Positions 10,507-22,300 of a stretch of 64,000 bases of DNA are shown piece by piece. Source of the DNA: Vibrio europaeus (GTDB taxonomy: Bacteria > Pseudomonadota > Gammaproteobacteria > Enterobacterales > Vibrionaceae). Location of the stretch: positions 100,576-164,575 of the forward strand of contig NZ_LUAX01000005.1 of the NCBI RefSeq assembly GCF_001695575.1, written 5' to 3'. Each line of letters opens with the position of its first letter. Position 1 is the stretch's first letter. The position numbers and the translations under genes are program-made. Below the pieces are notes generated by a model. The model was given only the letters and a program-made list of their open reading frames with translations, did not search any database and was not told where the DNA came from.

Positions 10507-11247
10507 GTGACTTCTCGTTATCTATTGCTTGGTTCACTGTTACTTCTCACTGGCTGTTCGGATTATCAGTGGGGTTGGTACGTGCTCGACCCAACAACCG
10601 ATCAAGGCCGAACCAACGTAAGCTTTCTACTTGCCGGCTTTAGCGACACAATTCAAGTCTCTCTGCTGAGTATGCTGTTTGCCATGACGCTCGGACTCAT
10701 TGTCGCGTTACCTGCGCTTTCACCGCTGAAATATCTGCGCGCTATCAACCGTGTCTATGTAGAAAGTGTGCGTTCTGTACCAGTGCTCGTATTACTACTG
10801 TGGGTTTATTATGGTATGCCTACGTTATTGGATATCTCGCTCGATCATTTCTGGGCGGGGGTAATAGCACTGACCATCGCAGAAAGTGCCTTCATGGCGG
10901 AAGTATTTCGCGGTGGGATTCAAGCTATCAGTCGCGGCCAACATGAAGCTGCAGAGTCGCTAGGTTTGAACTATTGGCAGAAGATGCGCTTAGTGATTTT
11001 GCCGCAAGCATTTCGACAAATCCTACCGCCTTTGGGTAACCAATTTGTTTATATTCTCAAAATGAGCTCACTGGTCAGTGTGATTGGTTTAAGTGATCTG
11101 ACTCGTCGTGCCAACGAGCTAGTGGTCAATGAGTACTTACCTTTAGAGATTTATACCTTCCTGGTATTAGAATATTTAGTGCTGATTCTTTTCGTCTCTC
11201 AAGCCGTTCGTTGGCTAGAAAAGCGCATCGCTATTCCTAGTCACTAA
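10507..11247 (+). CDS. Amino-acid ABC transporter permease with lipobox-like N-terminus
   Basis: 246 residues of the HisM/GlnP type permease. The EAA loop that contacts the ATPase is visible as EAAESLGLNYWQKMRLVILPQAFRQILPP. The start is GTG at 10507; an upstream overlapping ATG reads straight into TGA. Unusually, the protein begins MTSRYLLLGSLLLLTGCSDYQWGWY, which looks like a lipoprotein signal (LTGC lipobox) placed ahead of the first permease helix. No ATP-binding subunit lies beside it, so it must borrow one encoded elsewhere. It is probably the partner of the divergent binding protein. Confidence 0.85.
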   Translation: MTSRYLLLGSLLLLTGCSDYQWGWYVLDPTTDQGRTNVSFLLAGFSDTIQVSLLSMLFAMTLGLIVALPALSPLKYLRAINRVYVESVRSVPVLVLLLWVYYGMPTLLDISLDHFWAGVIALTIAESAFMAEVFRGGIQAISRGQHEAAESLGLNYWQKMRLVILPQAFRQILPPLGNQFVYILKMSSLVSVIGLSDLTRRANELVVNEYLPLEIYTFLVLEYLVLILFVSQAVRWLEKRIAIPSH

Positions 11248-11273
11248 ATTGATTTCCAACTAAGTAGAGACAG

Positions 11274-11300
11274 CAAAGCCGCTCATGATGAGCGGCTTTG
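11274..11300. terminator. Hairpin between convergent permease gene and glmU
   Basis: AAAGCCGCTC / GAGCGGCTTT form a 10-bp stem. The T-tract after it is weak on both strands, so it may be a weak or Rho-assisted bidirectional terminator. Confidence 0.55.
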
Positions 11301-11327
11301 TAACATTATTATTGATAGAAAAAGCAA

Positions 11328-12689
11328 TTACTTTTGTTTTACTGGACGCTGCCAACCTGAAATCTTACGCTCTTTAGCGCGAGTTATGACTAACTCACCT
11401 TCAGCGACATCTTTGGTCAAAGTCGTTCCCGCACCAATTGTCGCGCCGTCAGCAATAGTGACAGGTGCCACCAGCTGGCTATCAGAACCGACAAAAACAT
11501 CGTTACCGATGGTTGTTTTAAACTTGTTTGCACCATCATAATTACAAGTGATCACACCTGCACCTACATTAGTGCGCTGACCGATCTCAGCGTCACCTAA
11601 ATAAGTAAGATGATTGGCTTTAGAGCCCTCACCAAGGCGAGAATTCTTCACTTCGACGAAGTTACCGACGTGGGAGTCATTACGCATCTCTGCACCCGGG
11701 CGTAGACGAGTAAATGGCCCCACGGTACACTGTTCGCCAACAGTCGCGCCTTCAATCACACTGTACGGACGAACAACCGTGTTGTCGTCTATTTCACAAT
11801 CTTTAAGTACGCAACCAGTACCAATAACGACGTTATCACCGAGCGATACTTTGCCTTCGATAATAACATTGGCGTCAATCTCACAATCCATACCGCACTG
11901 TAATTCACCACGTAGATCGAAACGTGCAGGGTCACGCAGCATGACGCCTTGCTCTAGTAGTTTTTGTGCTTGCATTGACTGGAACGCACGCTCTAAACGC
12001 GCCAACTGAGCGCGATCGTTAACCCCTTCCACTTCAATTGGGTTAACTGGATGAACCGCCTCTACCGCTCGGCCTTCATCATGGGCAGCAGCGATAACAT
12101 CGGTTAAGTAGTACTCACCTTGAGCGTTATTGTTGTTTAGACCAGACAACCAGCGTTTCAGATCACCGCCTGTGGCAACCATCACACCAGTATTGATCTC
12201 TTTAATCAGCTTCTGCTCTTCTGTTGCATCTTTCTGCTCAACAATCGCTACAACAGGGCCGTTCTTACGCACGATACGCCCATAGCCTGCTGGGTTATCT
12301 AGCACTACAGTAAGTAGCGCGATACCGCCTGTCGGCTTGGCATCGAGTAGGTTTTCGATGGTCTCTTCTGAGATCAGTGGAACGTCACCATAAAGCACTA
12401 AGATCTTTTCATCATCTTCAAATTGTGGCGCTGCTTGATCCACTGCGTGACCAGTACCAAGCTGATCCGCTTGCAACACCCAACTGACTGACTCACTGCT
12501 TAGTTCAGTTTGCATTTGATCGCCACCGTGGCCATACACCAAATGGATACTCTGTGCGCCCAATCCATTACATGTATCAATCACATGTTTTACCATCGGC
12601 TTACCTGCAAGTGTATGCAAAACCTTAGGTTTATTGGAATACATGCGAGTCCCTTTGCCCGCTGCCAGAATCACTGCGCTAAACTTCAT
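11328..12689 (-). CDS. glmU: Bifunctional UDP-GlcNAc pyrophosphorylase/glucosamine-1-P acetyltransferase GlmU
   Basis: 453 residues (E. coli 456). The N-terminal uridyltransferase domain opens with [18 protein letters not shown], the nucleotide-binding signature. The C-terminal half is a left-handed beta helix of hexapeptide repeats, with the acetyl-transfer region near [21 protein letters not shown]. The enzyme makes UDP-N-acetylglucosamine in the cytosol for peptidoglycan and lipopolysaccharide. It lies directly downstream of the atp operon on the same strand, as in E. coli, but a terminator separates the two. Confidence 0.97.
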   Translation of the reverse strand: MKFSAVILAAGKGTRMYSNKPKVLHTLAGKPMVKHVIDTCNGLGAQSIHLVYGHGGDQMQTELSSESVSWVLQADQLGTGHAVDQAAPQFEDDEKILVLYGDVPLISEETIENLLDAKPTGGIALLTVVLDNPAGYGRIVRKNGPVVAIVEQKDATEEQKLIKEINTGVMVATGGDLKRWLSGLNNNNAQGEYYLTDVIAAAHDEGRAVEAVHPVNPIEVEGVNDRAQLARLERAFQSMQAQKLLEQGVMLRDPARFDLRGELQCGMDCEIDANVIIEGKVSLGDNVVIGTGCVLKDCEIDDNTVVRPYSVIEGATVGEQCTVGPFTRLRPGAEMRNDSHVGNFVEVKNSRLGEGSKANHLTYLGDAEIGQRTNVGAGVITCNYDGANKFKTTIGNDVFVGSDSQLVAPVTIADGATIGAGTTLTKDVAEGELVITRAKERKISGWQRPVKQK

Positions 12690-12785
12690 TGAGTTACCTA
12701 TTAGAACTTAGATTAAACTGAGAGGTATTTTAGACACTAATCGACGATTAGTTAATTGATCAGGACAAATTTCCGTTAAAAATTA

Positions 12786-12816
12786 AGCAAAAAGGCGACC
12801 TTGTAAGGTCGCCTTT
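12786..12816 (-). terminator. Terminator of the atp operon
   Basis: On the minus strand AAAGGCGACCTT and AAGGTCGCCTTT form a 12-bp stem around a 2-nt centre and run into TTTTTG. It lies 22 bp beyond the atpC stop. Confidence 0.88.
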
Positions 12817-12837
12817 ATCACTTTACAACGCGCTTGA

Positions 12838-13260
12838 TTAGCGACGCTGTTTCGTCAGCTCGATAACTCGTAGCTGAGCAATGGCTTTAGCCAGTTCACT
12901 GGCCGCTTGAGCGAAGTCCATATCGCCGTGCTGGTTATGGATACTCTCCTCAGCGCGACGTTTAGCTTCCTCTGCCTTAGCTGCGTCTAGCTCTTCACCA
13001 CGGATAGCTGTATCAGCCAGTACAGTCGCTGTACCAGGCTGAACTTCAATCATACCACCAGAAACATAGATAATTTCTTCGTGGCCGTGCTGTTTAACAA
13101 TACGCACCATACCAGGCTTGATAGCGGTCAGCAGCGGTGTGTGGCCATGGAAAATACCAAGCTCACCTTCGCTACCGGTCACCTGAAACGTTTCAACTAG
13201 GCCAGAAAAAATTTTCTTCTCTGCACTAACAACGTCTAGGTGAAAGGTTATTGCTGCCAT
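12838..13260 (-). CDS. atpC: ATP synthase F1 subunit epsilon
   Basis: 140 residues with the N-terminal beta-sandwich ([40 protein letters not shown]) and C-terminal two-helix hairpin of epsilon subunits. It couples the gamma stalk to the c-ring and can inhibit ATP hydrolysis. It is the last gene of atpIBEFHAGDC, 18 bp after atpD, and is followed by the operon terminator. Confidence 0.97.
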   Translation of the reverse strand: MAAITFHLDVVSAEKKIFSGLVETFQVTGSEGELGIFHGHTPLLTAIKPGMVRIVKQHGHEEIIYVSGGMIEVQPGTATVLADTAIRGEELDAAKAEEAKRRAEESIHNQHGDMDFAQAASELAKAIAQLRVIELTKQRR

Positions 13261-13278
13261 ATCGCCTCCTAGTTAGCC

Positions 13279-14697
<1,419 letters not shown>

Positions 14698-14717
14698 CTA
14701 TTTAGTTTTACCTAAGC

Positions 14718-15584
14718 TTAAACCGCTGCCGCACCTGAAACGATTTCAGATAGCTCTTGTGTAATCGCAGCCTGACGGGCTTTGTTGTACACAAGTTCTA
14801 AATCATCAATCAGGTTGCTCGCATTGTCAGTTGCAGCTTTCATTGCAATCATTCGAGCCGCTTGCTCACAAGCAAGGTTCTCAACCACACCTTGGTATAC
14901 TTGAGATTCCACATAACGCACTAGAAGTGTATCTAGTAGCGCTTTTGGTTCTGGCTCGTAGATGTAGTCCCACTGGTGGGTACGCTGCATCTCTTCGCTG
15001 TCCGATTTAGGCAAAGGTAGTAATTGATCGATCGTTGGTTGTTGAACCATGGTGTTCACAAACTTGTTGCTCACAACATATAGGCGGTCCAATTCACCTT
15101 CATCGTATTTCTTAAGCATTACGCTTACAGAGCCGATTAGGTCTTCAAGGCTTGGGCTATCACCTAAACCAGAAACCTGTGCCGCTACTTTTGCGCCGCT
15201 GTTATTAAAGAAGCCAGTTGCTTTAGAACCAATCAATGCCAGTTCAATTTCAGCACCTTTCTCTTTCCAGCTTTGCATATCAGTGACTGCTTTTTTGAAC
15301 ACGTTAATGTTCAAGCCGCCACATAGGCCACGGTCTGTAGAAACGATGATGTAACCAACACGCTTAGCTTCACGCTCTTCTAGGTATGGATGACGATACT
15401 CTAGACTTGCGTTAGCTACGTGACCGATCACTTTACGTATTGTTTCAGCGTATGGACGAGAAGCTTCCATTGCATCTTGAGAACGACGCATTTTTGAAGC
15501 TGCTACCATTTCCATTGCTTTCGTAATCTTCTGAGTGCTTTTCACACTACCGATTTTATTACGTATCTCTTTTGCGCCGGCCAT
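14718..15584 (-). CDS. atpG: ATP synthase F1 subunit gamma
   Basis: 288 residues. The N-terminal coiled-coil helix [33 protein letters not shown] and the C-terminal helix [45 protein letters not shown] form the central rotating shaft. The length equals E. coli AtpG to within one residue. It lies between atpA and atpD. Confidence 0.98.
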   Translation of the reverse strand: MAGAKEIRNKIGSVKSTQKITKAMEMVAASKMRRSQDAMEASRPYAETIRKVIGHVANASLEYRHPYLEEREAKRVGYIIVSTDRGLCGGLNINVFKKAVTDMQSWKEKGAEIELALIGSKATGFFNNSGAKVAAQVSGLGDSPSLEDLIGSVSVMLKKYDEGELDRLYVVSNKFVNTMVQQPTIDQLLPLPKSDSEEMQRTHQWDYIYEPEPKALLDTLLVRYVESQVYQGVVENLACEQAARMIAMKAATDNASNLIDDLELVYNKARQAAITQELSEIVSGAAAV

Positions 15585-15626
15585 CGTTACTCTCCATTAG
15601 TTGGTGGCATTACTGCCACCGACCTA

Positions 15627-17168
15627 TTACCAAGTTTGGGTTGCTACGAAGTCGTCAGTCAGCTTCTTAAGCTGCTCTTCAACTTCATTGTTGTAAGCAC
15701 CCGTCTTGTCGATCTCAGCTGCAAATTCAGCGTATTGACCACGAGCGAACGATAGTAGAGCCGCTTCGAAATCTAGCAGTTTGTTGAGTTCAACATCTGC
15801 TAAGTAGCCGCGCTCTGCCGCAAAGATTACTAGAGCTTGGTCAAATACAGACATAGGAGCGTACTGCTTCTGCTTCATTAGTTCTGTAACTTTCTGACCG
15901 TGGTCTAGCTGTTTCTTTGTCGCTTCATCAAGGTCAGACGAGAACTGTGCGAAAGCAGCAAGTTCACGGTACTGAGCTAGTGCAGTACGGATACCGCCAG
16001 ATAGCTTCTTGATGATTTTCGTCTGTGCAGAACCACCAACACGAGATACTGAGATACCTGGGTCAACCGCTGGACGAACACCTGCGTTGAATAGCTCAGT
16101 CTGTAGGAAGATCTGACCGTCAGTAATCGAGATTACGTTTGTCGGTACGAATGCTGAAACGTCACCAGCTTGAGTTTCGATGATAGGCAATGCCGTCAAA
16201 GAACCTGTTTTGCCTTTCACTTCACCATTAGTGAACTTTTCTACGTACTCTTCGCTTACACGAGCTGCACGCTCTAGTAGACGTGAGTGAAGGTAGAAAA
16301 CATCACCTGGGAATGCTTCTCGGCCTGGTGGGCGTTTTAGTAGTAGAGAGATCTGACGGTAAGCTACCGCTTGCTTAGATAGGTCATCATAAACAATCAG
16401 TGCGTCTTCGCCGCGATCACGGAAGTATTCACCCATCGCACAACCTGCGTATGGCGCTAGGTATTGTAACGCTGCAGATTCAGAAGCAGATGCAACAACA
16501 ACGATAGTGTTTGCTAACGCGCCGTGCTCTTCTAGTTTGCGAACTACGTTAGCGATAGTCGATGCTTTCTGACCGATTGCTACGTAGATTGAGAAAATAC
16601 CAGAGTCTCTCTGGTTGATGATTGCATCGATCGCCATTGCTGTTTTACCAGTCTGACGGTCACCGATTACAAGCTCACGCTGACCGCGACCGATTGGGAT
16701 CATTGAGTCAACAGATTTGTAACCAGTTTGCACAGGCTGATCTACCGATTTACGGTCGATTACACCTGGTGCAATCACTTCTACAGGCGAAGACAGTTTC
16801 GCTTCGATTGGACCTTTACCATCAATTGGCTCACCTAGCGTGTTTACAACACGACCAAGCATTTCAGGACCAACTGGTACTTCAAGAATACGACCAGTAC
16901 CTGTAACTTTCATGCCTTCCTTAAGGTCAGCATATGGACCCATTACAACCGCACCAACCGAGTCACGCTCAAGGTTAAGTGCTAGTGCATAACGGCCACC
17001 CGGTAATTCAATCATTTCACCTTGCATCACGTCCGCTAGGCCGTGAATGCGAATGATACCATCGCTTACCGATACGATAGTACCTTCGTTGCGAGCTTCA
17101 CTAACAACTTCGAAAGATTCGATACGTTGTTTGATTAGATCGCTAATTTCCGTGGAATTAAGTTGCAT
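15627..17168 (-). CDS. atpA: ATP synthase F1 subunit alpha
   Basis: 513 residues when started at [14 protein letters not shown], which matches the family start and follows a GGGGATTGGAGC ribosome site; an upstream in-frame ATG would add 10 residues inside atpH and is less likely. The non-catalytic nucleotide P-loop GDRQTGKT is at 169-176 and the conserved alpha signature [17 protein letters not shown] is further on. It forms the alpha3beta3 head. Confidence 0.98.
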   Translation of the reverse strand: MQLNSTEISDLIKQRIESFEVVSEARNEGTIVSVSDGIIRIHGLADVMQGEMIELPGGRYALALNLERDSVGAVVMGPYADLKEGMKVTGTGRILEVPVGPEMLGRVVNTLGEPIDGKGPIEAKLSSPVEVIAPGVIDRKSVDQPVQTGYKSVDSMIPIGRGQRELVIGDRQTGKTAMAIDAIINQRDSGIFSIYVAIGQKASTIANVVRKLEEHGALANTIVVVASASESAALQYLAPYAGCAMGEYFRDRGEDALIVYDDLSKQAVAYRQISLLLKRPPGREAFPGDVFYLHSRLLERAARVSEEYVEKFTNGEVKGKTGSLTALPIIETQAGDVSAFVPTNVISITDGQIFLQTELFNAGVRPAVDPGISVSRVGGSAQTKIIKKLSGGIRTALAQYRELAAFAQFSSDLDEATKKQLDHGQKVTELMKQKQYAPMSVFDQALVIFAAERGYLADVELNKLLDFEAALLSFARGQYAEFAAEIDKTGAYNNEVEEQLKKLTDDFVATQTW

Positions 17169-17181
17169 GCTCCAATCCCCA

Positions 17182-17715
17182 TTAAGACTGCAATGCATCG
17201 CTCAGGCGGCTTAAACGGCCACGTGCTGAGTTATCGATGACTAAGTCTCCGGCTCTAATAATAACCCCACCAAGTAGGGCCTCATCTACGCTGCAATTCA
17301 GCTGGACTTTGCGTTCAAGACGCGTTTCAAGTTTGCTGCTGATGTCTGCTTTTTGCTGTTCTGAAAGTTCAGTCGCTGAAGTCACTTCAACGCTGATTTC
17401 CTTCTCATGTTCTTGTTTAAGAAGCAAGAACTCAGCACATACATCAGGAAGGGCCTCTAATCGACCATTCTCTGCCATCACCTTAATTAGGTTTTGGCCG
17501 AACTCGTCAACTTGTTCGCCACAAACTGCAACAAATACTTCTGCAAGTTTATCTGCAGACATTGAGCTAGTTAATAACTCGTGTACTTGTTCGTTATTGG
17601 CGACTTCCGCGGCAAAAGACAACATCTGACCCCATTGGTCTAGTTGGCCTTTTTCAACGGCAAAGTCGAATGCTGCTTTAGCATAGGGGCGTGCGATAGT
17701 AGTCATATCAGCCAT
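17182..17715 (-). CDS. atpH: ATP synthase F1 subunit delta
   Basis: 177 residues with the delta/OSCP start [20 protein letters not shown] and the C-terminal motif [23 protein letters not shown]. It links the F1 head to the peripheral b2 stalk. Standard position between atpF and atpA; the start could be three codons later. Confidence 0.97.
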   Translation of the reverse strand: MADMTTIARPYAKAAFDFAVEKGQLDQWGQMLSFAAEVANNEQVHELLTSSMSADKLAEVFVAVCGEQVDEFGQNLIKVMAENGRLEALPDVCAEFLLLKQEHEKEISVEVTSATELSEQQKADISSKLETRLERKVQLNCSVDEALLGGVIIRAGDLVIDNSARGRLSRLSDALQS

Positions 17716-17729
17716 GTGCGCCCCCAGAC

Positions 17730-18200
17730 TTAAAGTTTTGCAGTAATGTTGTCGAGAAGATCTTTGTGCGCATCTTTATCGATAGAACGCTCAAGGATTT
17801 TCTCAGCACCAGCTAAAGCCAGAGTTGCAACTTGTTTGCGCAGTTCATCGCGCGCACGGTTGCGTTCTGCTTCAAGTTCAGCTTCTGCTTGCGCAAGGAT
17901 TTTCTGGCGTTCTGCCTGAGCTTCCTCACGAGCTTCGTCTAGAATTTGAGCTTTACGCTTGTTCGCTTGCTCAATGACCTCAGTTGCTGTGCGCTTCGCT
18001 TCTTTCAATTGAGAAGAAGCGTTAGCTTGAGCTAGATTCAAGTCTTTCTCAGCACGTTCTGCCGCATGAAGGCCGTCAGCAATTTTCTTCTGACGTTCTT
18101 CGATTGCGTTCATGATTGGCGGCCATACATACTTCATGCAGAACCACACAAACAGAGCGAACGAGATTGCTTGACCCAGCAGAGTTGCGTTCATATTCAC
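17730..18200 (-). CDS. atpF: ATP synthase Fo subunit b
   Basis: 156 residues with one N-terminal membrane helix ([25 protein letters not shown]) and a long charged coiled coil rich in A, E, K and R that makes the peripheral stalk dimer. The length equals E. coli AtpF (156). Standard place after atpE. Confidence 0.98.
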   Translation of the reverse strand: MNMNATLLGQAISFALFVWFCMKYVWPPIMNAIEERQKKIADGLHAAERAEKDLNLAQANASSQLKEAKRTATEVIEQANKRKAQILDEAREEAQAERQKILAQAEAELEAERNRARDELRKQVATLALAGAEKILERSIDKDAHKDLLDNITAKL

Positions 18201-18273
18201 AACAGCTACCCCTCTTTAATTGGACTTAGTGTTAATCAATGACAAACCAATGTTTGTCTCTGAAAAGCAATGA

Positions 18274-18567
<294 letters not shown>

Positions 18568-18575
18568 TTAAAAAA

Positions 18576-19391
<816 letters not shown>

Positions 19392-19396
19392 TCATC

Positions 19397-19786
19397 CTAT
19401 TTTTTGTTGTTAATGAATAGCGCTGGCGCAAAGATATTAATCCCTAATACCAGCAAATAGGTTAGTTTGAGGGGAACGAGTTCCACCTGCATATACATGT
19501 AAGCAACAGAGAAGAGAGCCACAGTAATGAGGATCTTTAGTACCACCCCGGTGTAGAAAGACGCAGCAATCATTTTTGCTGCACGAGCCCCTACAAACAG
19601 AAAAGCACACAAGGCAAATACAGCATTGGCGACAACAAATATGCTCCCTCCAATTAGCGCTGAGATTCCCCATTCAGTATTGACGGCTATCGCCATACCC
19701 GCTGCCACTAACGCAACCGCGCTCGCCTCGATCATTAACAATTGCTTTGCAAGCGCTCGTCCTGGTCTAGCTAACGCAGCTACCAT
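19397..19786 (-). CDS. atpI: ATP synthase accessory protein AtpI
   Basis: 129 residues with four predicted membrane helices. AtpI is thought to assist c-ring assembly or magnesium handling. It is the first gene of the operon, as in E. coli. Sequence conservation in this family is low, so the call rests mainly on position, size and topology. Confidence 0.9.
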   Translation of the reverse strand: MVAALARPGRALAKQLLMIEASAVALVAAGMAIAVNTEWGISALIGGSIFVVANAVFALCAFLFVGARAAKMIAASFYTGVVLKILITVALFSVAYMYMQVELVPLKLTYLLVLGINIFAPALFINNKK

Positions 19787-19847
19787 GTATTCGTACCTCT
19801 AGTAAAATCCACAGCTTTACTACCTCAGGGCTGGGAAATTGGCGAAA

Positions 19848-19875
19848 ATTATACGGTGAGTCGAACTGATTGCAA
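19848..19875 (-). promoter_or_regulatory. atp operon promoter
   Basis: On the minus strand TTGCAA (19870-19875), a 16-bp spacer and TATAAT (19848-19853) lie about 62 bp before the atpI start. I see no better promoter in the 187-bp gap between parB and atpI. Confidence 0.75.
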
Positions 19876-19950
19876 TTAAAACACCGCAAAAAGTTACAAT
19901 TTTGTTTACAAGCCGACAACTTCCGCACAAAAATTCGATTTTTACATATA

Positions 19951-19964
19951 TTGATTGAGATCAA
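19951..19964. promoter_or_regulatory. FNR-type palindrome TTGAT-N4-ATCAA
   Basis: TTGATTGAGATCAA is an exact match to the FNR consensus. It lies just past the parB stop codon and roughly 116 bp upstream of the predicted atp transcription start. The distance is not that of a classical FNR-activated promoter, so its function is open. Confidence 0.5.
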
Positions 19965-19973
19965 TTATCTCAT

Positions 19974-20855
19974 TTAGCTCTCTAGCTTGGCAATTAACTG
20001 CTCTAATTTGTGAGGCTCATCAAGACTAATCGTCACTTTCGACTTGCCGTTGTCAGCGCGCACAATTGCAACTTTAGCCCCAAGCATTTCACTCAATTTT
20101 TGTGACATTTGTTGTGCTTCAGCGTCTTGAGCCTCATTTTTTGCTTCAGATTGAGGCTGGAGACACTTTTTCACTAATTGCTCGGTCTGACGAACTGTCA
20201 TTTTCTTTTTTGCGACCTGCTGAGCGATCTCGACCTGTTGTTCACCTTCAAGAGCCAACAGAGCCCTAGCATGCCCCATGTCGAGCAAATTGCCGGAAAC
20301 TAAACCTTTCACGTTATCTTCTAGCTGATTTAGACGCAATAGGTTACTTACTGCTGCACGAGACTTACCAATCACATCGGCAACTTGCTGGTGGGTCAGA
20401 CTAAATTCTTCTTGCAGACGATCAAGCGCGACGGCTTCTTCGATCACATTAAGATCTTCACGCTGAATATTCTCGATCAATGCCATGGCGATCGCTGCGC
20501 GATCTTCGACATTCTTCACCACACATGGCACTTGCTTAAGGCCCGCTTTACGAGCCGCACGCCAACGGCGTTCACCGGCGATGATTTCAAATTTGTCACC
20601 GTCAACCTGTCTCACTACGATAGGCTGAATTATCCCTTGAGACTCAATTGAAGCAGCAAGCTCTTCTAGCGCTTCAGGCTCCATCTCTTTGCGCGGCTGA
20701 TAAACACCCGGCTTTAAGCTGTTAATATTTAAATCGGTGAGACTACCATCCGATGACAGTTCTTGGCTGTGCAGCGCACTTTGCTGTTTTTCACGCGCTA
20801 GTGAACTGGTTGAAAGCAGGGCATCAAGCCCTTTACCTAAACCACGCTTAGACAT
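19974..20855 (-). CDS. parB: Chromosome partitioning protein ParB
   Basis: 293 residues. The N-terminal ParB/CTPase domain has the family boxes SIESQGIIQPIVVR and AGERRWRAARKAGL; the helix-turn-helix region SLTHQQVADVIGKSRAAVSNLLRL follows, then a short C-terminal dimerisation domain. It binds parS, loads as CTP-dependent clamps and stimulates ParA. It is 24 bp downstream of parA. Confidence 0.97.
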   Translation of the reverse strand: MSKRGLGKGLDALLSTSSLAREKQQSALHSQELSSDGSLTDLNINSLKPGVYQPRKEMEPEALEELAASIESQGIIQPIVVRQVDGDKFEIIAGERRWRAARKAGLKQVPCVVKNVEDRAAIAMALIENIQREDLNVIEEAVALDRLQEEFSLTHQQVADVIGKSRAAVSNLLRLNQLEDNVKGLVSGNLLDMGHARALLALEGEQQVEIAQQVAKKKMTVRQTEQLVKKCLQPQSEAKNEAQDAEAQQMSQKLSEMLGAKVAIVRADNGKSKVTISLDEPHKLEQLIAKLES

Positions 20856-20879
20856 GAGACGGAATTCCTTAGGTTGTCG

Positions 20880-21653
20880 TTATGCAGGGATTTCTTCGCG
20901 GCGAAGCATCTCACCAGCCAGAGCTAAATAAGCCTTAGCACCCGCAGAGTATTTATCGTAATACATTGCCGGTTTACCATGACTAGGCGCTTCAGCGAGA
21001 CGCACATTGCGCGGAATAACGGTGCGGTACACCTTGTTGCCAAAGTGCTTTTTAAGTTGATCGGATACTTCGTTCGACAGTCTGTTGCGAGGGTCGTACA
21101 TAGTGCGTAATAACCCTTCGATTTTTAGATTTTCGTTTACAACAGCTGCAAGCTTACTGATTGTATCCATTAACGCGGTTAAACCTTCAAGTGCAAAATA
21201 CTCACACTGCATTGGAACCAAAACCGAATCGGCTGCGGCCATAGCGTTGATTGTAAGAAGGTTTAGAGAAGGAGGACAATCGATAAAGATGAAATCATAG
21301 TTATCGCGAACTGATGCTAAAGCGTGTTTAAGGCGAACTTCACGAGCAAAGACTTCCATCAGTTTGATTTCAGCTGCCGTCACATCGCCATTAGCCGCCA
21401 CTAAATCATAGTTGCCGGATGTCTTGCGACACACGACTTCATCAAATGGCACATCTTCCACTAGCAGTTCATAAGCCGTGGCATCGACTTGGTATTTATC
21501 TACACCACTGGCCATCGTTGCATTGCCTTGTGGATCGAGGTCTATCACCAATACCTTACGCTTAGTCGCAGCCATAGATGCGGCTAAGTTGATGCATGTC
21601 GTTGTTTTTCCAACCCCGCCTTTCTGGTTGGCGATCGCTACGATTTTTCCCAC
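20880..21653 (-). CDS. parA: Chromosome partitioning ATPase ParA
   Basis: 257 residues with the deviant Walker A motif KGGVGKTTTCINLAAS near the N-terminus and the Walker B region FIFIDCPPSLNLLT. It drives origin segregation together with ParB. The short N-terminus without a helix-turn-helix shows the chromosomal (Soj) type rather than the plasmid type Ia. It lies between rsmG and parB, the usual gid-par order. Confidence 0.97.
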   Translation of the reverse strand: MGKIVAIANQKGGVGKTTTCINLAASMAATKRKVLVIDLDPQGNATMASGVDKYQVDATAYELLVEDVPFDEVVCRKTSGNYDLVAANGDVTAAEIKLMEVFAREVRLKHALASVRDNYDFIFIDCPPSLNLLTINAMAAADSVLVPMQCEYFALEGLTALMDTISKLAAVVNENLKIEGLLRTMYDPRNRLSNEVSDQLKKHFGNKVYRTVIPRNVRLAEAPSHGKPAMYYDKYSAGAKAYLALAGEMLRREEIPA

Positions 21654-21667
21654 AATGAACCTCGCTT

Positions 21668-22300
21668 TTAATCCTTGCGCGATAAGATTACTAGATGACG
21701 CTCACCTTCCAATTGAGGAACATTCAAAGCTTTGACGTCGGTCACAGAACACCACTCAGGTAAATGCTCAATCTCATCCTGTGGTAATTGACCTTTCAGC
21801 GCTAAGAAATGCCCACCTTGTGATTTTGGTAAATGGTGGCACCACTCAACCATATCAGTCATTGAAGCAAATGCACGACTTAATACGCCATCGAATTTAT
21901 CTTCAGGCTGGTATTCTTCAACTCGACTTTGAATCGGTGTCACATTTTCTATTTTGAGTTCATGAAGAACTTGTTTGATAAAGCGAATGCGTTTGCCCAA
22001 GCTATCTAGCAACACAAACGTTTTGTCAGGGTTCATAATGGATAAAGGAATACCTGGCAGGCCTGGTCCTGTACCAACATCAATAAAACGCTCACCCTGT
22101 AAGTGAGTGCTAACAATGATGCTGTCCATAATGTGCTTCACCAGCATCTCTTGTGGATCGCGTACCGATGTCAGGTTGTACGCCTTGTTCCATTTGTTGA
22201 GCATTTCGACATAGCCAACCAGCTGTTCACGCTGGCGAGGTGATACCTCTAGATCGGTCTGAGCAATCAGTTCATCCAGTTGAGTGCGTAGTTGAGACAT
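21668..22300 (-). CDS. rsmG: 16S rRNA (guanine527-N7)-methyltransferase RsmG
   Basis: 210 residues of the GidB family. The S-adenosylmethionine-binding loop is [19 protein letters not shown], followed by [17 protein letters not shown]. It methylates G527 of 16S rRNA. Its start overlaps the mnmG stop by one base, an arrangement typical of translationally coupled gidA-gidB. Confidence 0.97.
   Translation of the reverse strand: MSQLRTQLDELIAQTDLEVSPRQREQLVGYVEMLNKWNKAYNLTSVRDPQEMLVKHIMDSIIVSTHLQGERFIDVGTGPGLPGIPLSIMNPDKTFVLLDSLGKRIRFIKQVLHELKIENVTPIQSRVEEYQPEDKFDGVLSRAFASMTDMVEWCHHLPKSQGGHFLALKGQLPQDEIEHLPEWCSVTDVKALNVPQLEGERHLVILSRKD

Noticed and set aside
11614-12009. A 131-codon plus-strand frame inside glmU
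   Set aside because: Antisense shadow of the hexapeptide repeat region; composition unlike a real protein.
19767-19964. A 65-codon minus-strand frame upstream of atpI
   Set aside because: It covers the atp promoter and FNR-type site, and ends inside atpI; no ribosome site.
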